Assembly (NCBI GenBank): GCA_031273325.1
Contig: JAISSB010000027.1
Span: forward strand, 1-33,871
Reading direction: 5' to 3'
Source: Treponema sp.
Lineage (GTDB): Bacteria > Spirochaetota > Spirochaetia > Treponematales > Breznakiellaceae
DNA length: 33,871 bases
Both the position numbers and the translations under genes were made by a program. Positions 31,265-33,871 of the stretch are shown in pieces (positions within the stretch are counted from its first letter, which is position 1; each line of letters starts with the position of its first letter). The notes beneath the pieces were generated by a model, which saw only the letters and a program-made list of their open reading frames with translations, searched no databases and was not told where the DNA came from.

Positions 31265-33160
31265 TTAAGAATTTTCGGACGGCTTCTCCGATACAACACG
31301 GTTTCTTCCTTTTTGTTTTGCACTGTAGAGGTACTGGTCGGCGCGGACGATAAGATGCTCTGGTTTATCGTTATTTGTCGGCACCATGCTCGCAACCCCG
31401 ATACTGATCGTTACCGATGTGGTACCAACGTCGTCAATGATAGGAACCTGCGTTTTTTCTACAGCAGAGCGGATATTCTCGGCAATTTGTAAGGCTCCGG
31501 CCAGTATAGTGTTCGGCAGCAGTAAGCCAAATTCTTCTCCTCCCATTCTCACTGCAAGGTCTGTCGAGCGCTTTGCCGCTGCTTTAAAAACGTCTGCTAC
31601 CGATTTTAAAAGACGGTCTCCTTGTAAATGTCCATACCGATCGTTATATGCCTTGAAGTGATCGATATCCATCATAAGAAAAGAAATGGGAAACTGTTGA
31701 CGGATCGCCCGTTTCCATTCATCTTTCATCCATATATCAAAATATCTCCGGTTTGCCAGCCCGGTCAGCGGATCGGTAAGCCCATACATCATAACGGTCG
31801 TAATATCGATAAGCATAACGAGTCTTCCCTGACTGTCGCCGGTTATCTGAATATCATCTGAAATAACATTAAAGAATTTGCGCCGTTCATTTTGAATTAT
31901 TTCACTGATACTTTCGGTATGACCGGTCAGTTGCAGTGCTTCGCCAATCATATTTTTAATATCGGGATTATCAAAGAGATCAAAAACGGACTGATTTTCA
32001 CATGCTTGCTGATTCATCCGGTTGGTCATATTAAACAGTGCCTTACTCATATGAATAATGCGGTTTTGTTTATCAACGACCATAATCGGATTCGGAGTAG
32101 CCGTAAAGATCGTTTGCAGAACGCCGGTTAATCTCGTGAGGGGCCTGATCAATGTGAAAACAAAGAAGTTGAATGCAATGAATATAATCAGAATGACGAG
32201 CAGCATCAGTAAAAAGGTTAAAGTCATGGGCGTGGAGAAAAACGTAACTGCATCAATGGGGCGGACTGCCAGCATATACCAGTCGAGCGACGGGAGATAT
32301 TTCAGCACATACTGTGTTTCGTCTACCACAAAGGCTGCCGTATCGTCAGGGTTAAGTAGTGACAGTTCTTCTTCGATGATTTTCTTGCCGGCAGATCCAA
32401 AGTAGTGATCGACAAAGGTTCTTTCAACGACAAAGGCACCGTCTGTTGCGCCGGTAACCGGACGTAAATCCCCTGCAACAAGCGTTGCGTTACGGGCGCC
32501 GGTTATCGCGCCTTTGCTGTTGAACAGATACAGTTCCGCGTTTGATGCGCTGCTGGCACTGCTGTCTTCATAGAGAAAGGAAAGAAAATCATTTAAATCT
32601 ATTTGAGTACCCACGGTACCAATGCCCCGTCCGTTGTCCCGCACCGGCACATTAATAAAGAGATAAGACCTATTTTGACTTAAGTAATCATAGTCTACGT
32701 TTACAATCATAGGCTTATCGGTATTAAGGGTATCAGCATACCACGCATGTGCGGGATTGTCCGGATCATAGGTATTGAGGAATCGATCGCCCTCATAATA
32801 CCGTTTGTCTTTGTCGCTTGCCCACAAAATAACGTGGCTGTAGGTCCCTCGTTGGTATTCAAGGATTTCCTCAATACCGACCCGCCTTAATACCTCATTT
32901 TCAGGATCAAGGAAAAACCGGCGGATCAGGGGAGAGGAAGCAAGCCGCAGTGCAAGCTCAAATTCCCGATTCAGATAATTTTCTACCGACCTCTGCTTAT
33001 TTCCAATGACTTGTATCAGTTCTTTTTTCGAGTACTCGTGGACAAATTGTTCCGTTCCGTTAAAAAATACAGCACTTCCGCCTCCTGCGATGGCAAAAAA
33101 GAAAACGACAGAGAAAATAATCGCTCTGTATATTAGTACATTGTTAATATTCCGAATCAT
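31265..33160 (-). CDS. Membrane diguanylate cyclase with dCache and PAS domains
   Basis: A 631-residue GGDEF protein that should make cyclic di-GMP. The first membrane helix is about 10-32, the periplasmic sensor about 40-300 (dCache-like, with YLFINVPVRDNGRGIGTVG), and the second helix near 308-335. A PAS-like domain follows (IFTATPNPIMVVDKQNRIIH), then the cyclase domain beginning DPLTGLANRRYF. The active-site motif is GGEEF at 540-544, and an inhibitory site RSTD lies five residues before it (531-534), so product feedback is expected. AGGAGG lies 14 nt before the ATG, a long spacing. The upstream region was cut short by the insertion element at 33216. Confidence 0.95.
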   Translation of the reverse strand: MIRNINNVLIYRAIIFSVVFFFAIAGGGSAVFFNGTEQFVHEYSKKELIQVIGNKQRSVENYLNREFELALRLASSPLIRRFFLDPENEVLRRVGIEEILEYQRGTYSHVILWASDKDKRYYEGDRFLNTYDPDNPAHAWYADTLNTDKPMIVNVDYDYLSQNRSYLFINVPVRDNGRGIGTVGTQIDLNDFLSFLYEDSSASSASNAELYLFNSKGAITGARNATLVAGDLRPVTGATDGAFVVERTFVDHYFGSAGKKIIEEELSLLNPDDTAAFVVDETQYVLKYLPSLDWYMLAVRPIDAVTFFSTPMTLTFLLMLLVILIIFIAFNFFVFTLIRPLTRLTGVLQTIFTATPNPIMVVDKQNRIIHMSKALFNMTNRMNQQACENQSVFDLFDNPDIKNMIGEALQLTGHTESISEIIQNERRKFFNVISDDIQITGDSQGRLVMLIDITTVMMYGLTDPLTGLANRRYFDIWMKDEWKRAIRQQFPISFLMMDIDHFKAYNDRYGHLQGDRLLKSVADVFKAAAKRSTDLAVRMGGEEFGLLLPNTILAGALQIAENIRSAVEKTQVPIIDDVGTTSVTISIGVASMVPTNNDKPEHLIVRADQYLYSAKQKGRNRVVSEKPSENS

Positions 33161-33215
33161 TGACGGTTTTTATACCTCCTTCCTTCACAGTTTTCGCTGA
33201 ATATATTGTCTTCCT

Positions 33216-33254
33216 TCAACTACCCCTGGGACAAGCCCAGTGGCTTGTAAATAG
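33216..33254 (-). mobile_element. Right end of an IS605/IS1341-type element, omega-RNA scaffold
   Basis: Directly after the tnpB stop, the minus strand has AAGCCACTGGGCTTGTCCC and then AGGGGTAGTTGAA. CTGGG/CCCAG forms the hairpin (33226-33240). This hairpin with a GGTAGTT tail is typical for the right ends of TnpB-carrying elements, which also encode the 3' part of the guiding omega RNA. The boundary is placed at about 33216 by inference. Confidence 0.6.
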
Positions 33255-33871
33255 CTACACCGGCTGAACGATGGTTATCGCTTCTACTATTGGCTGGTTG
33301 AACGCAGCCTGTCCCGATTGCTTTGACCGGGCATACTTATCACGGATATTCTTTGCAGCATTCACATCTGCATGATCCCTGTGTCCACAATGCGTACAGA
33401 CATACCGAGACTTATTACGGGAGCTTTTGTCAATGGTTCCACATCTATTACATTGCTGGGATGTATATCGAGGGTCTACATTAACTACATTAATGGCGTG
33501 CAGTTCACACTTGTATTTCAATTGTTGTTCAAATTGTGAGAATGACCAGTTTGAAAGCCACGAGTTGAACTGTTTTCCTTTGTTTTTCTGTGTTCTGATT
33601 CCCGTGAAATCTTCAAGGACCTAGGTCTGTACATCGATCTGCGCAGCTAATCGTTTGGTGATGCAATGGTTGCAGTCCGTCATATACCGCTTTTCCTTGC
33701 CAGCTTTCCGTTTGAGTTTCCGCTTTGCTGACCGGGTGCCTACTGACTGTACCTTCGACCGATTATATGCATACTTTCGTTTCACTGCCTTACATTTCTT
33801 TGATGAAATATTGGTGCCGTCTGAGAGGTGGTTATATAAGCCTCTATCTATTCCGATAATTGCTTTACCTG
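33255..33871 (-). pseudogene. tnpB: TnpB (IS605 OrfB) RNA-guided nuclease, amber-interrupted and cut by the window end
   Basis: The C-terminal third of a TnpB protein. The minus-strand frame from the window edge reads GKAIIGIDRGLYNHLSDG (RuvC motif with its Asp), then a basic helical stretch, until a TAG at 33621-33623; the same frame goes on with VLEDFTGI (catalytic Glu), the zinc ribbon CNRCGTID..CTHCGHRDH and HADVNAAKNI (third acidic residue). All three catalytic positions are intact and only the amber codon breaks the frame, so inactivation is recent. No tnpA is visible; it may lie outside the window. Confidence 0.88.

Overview
The window (about 34 kb, moderate GC) looks like the chromosome of a host-associated Treponema. 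The evidence is a spirochaete-type flagellar regulator cluster (flhF, flhG, a membrane protein, a fliA/WhiG sigma factor), many small lipoproteins with loose lipoboxes, a dCache chemoreceptor, and a treponeme-like set of hypothetical proteins. The genus assignment is an inference from protein resemblance; the species cannot be told.

Layout. 1-523: two tandem-repeat arrays (21 bp and 42 bp). 524-4024: small lipoprotein, acyl-CoA synthetase, asnS. 4025-4442: repeat fragments, a decayed gene tail and a terminator. 4443-8368 (minus): operon flhF-flhG-membrane protein-fliA-dut. 8369-8750: divergent intergenic region holding a 21-bp array. 8751-11928: RseC-like protein, polA, tRNA-Ile2(CAU). 12023-13348: GPH-family sugar symporter. 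13349-15930: accessory region with a terminator-bearing repeat cluster, a GC-rich unknown gene, another 21-bp array and two tandem XRE regulators, one frameshifted. 16152-21421: lipoprotein, a group-2 sigma factor, mscS, lipoprotein, uxuA and a PfkB kinase (a possible hexuronate branch). 21431-22985: about 1.5 kb of 21-bp and 42-bp arrays. 23050-33160: chemoreceptor, rseP, tsaB/tsaE (t6A synthesis), rpe, purU, argF and a diguanylate cyclase. 33216-33871: the right end of an IS605-type element with a tnpB broken by an amber codon.

The main unexplained signal is the repeat system, roughly 8-9% of the window. Every tandem array has a unit of 21 bp, or 42 bp that is itself a diverged pair of 21-bp halves. 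Most units carry a short inverted repeat with a 2-bp centre (TAGAAT-GT-ATTCTA, TGGAAT-AC-ATTCCA, AAAA-CA-TTTT, CAGA-CC-TCTG). A 21-bp period places the inverted repeats on the same DNA face every two helical turns. The 42-bp family is also scattered as single pieces beside relics of dead genes, and a 21-bp repeat has been taken into the 3' end of dut as a 27-residue extension.

Other points: three genes (asnS, rpe, argF) have -10 boxes so close to the start codon that their mRNAs should be leaderless or nearly so, polA lies directly behind a tRNA gene, and two pairs of convergent genes overlap by about 50 bp.
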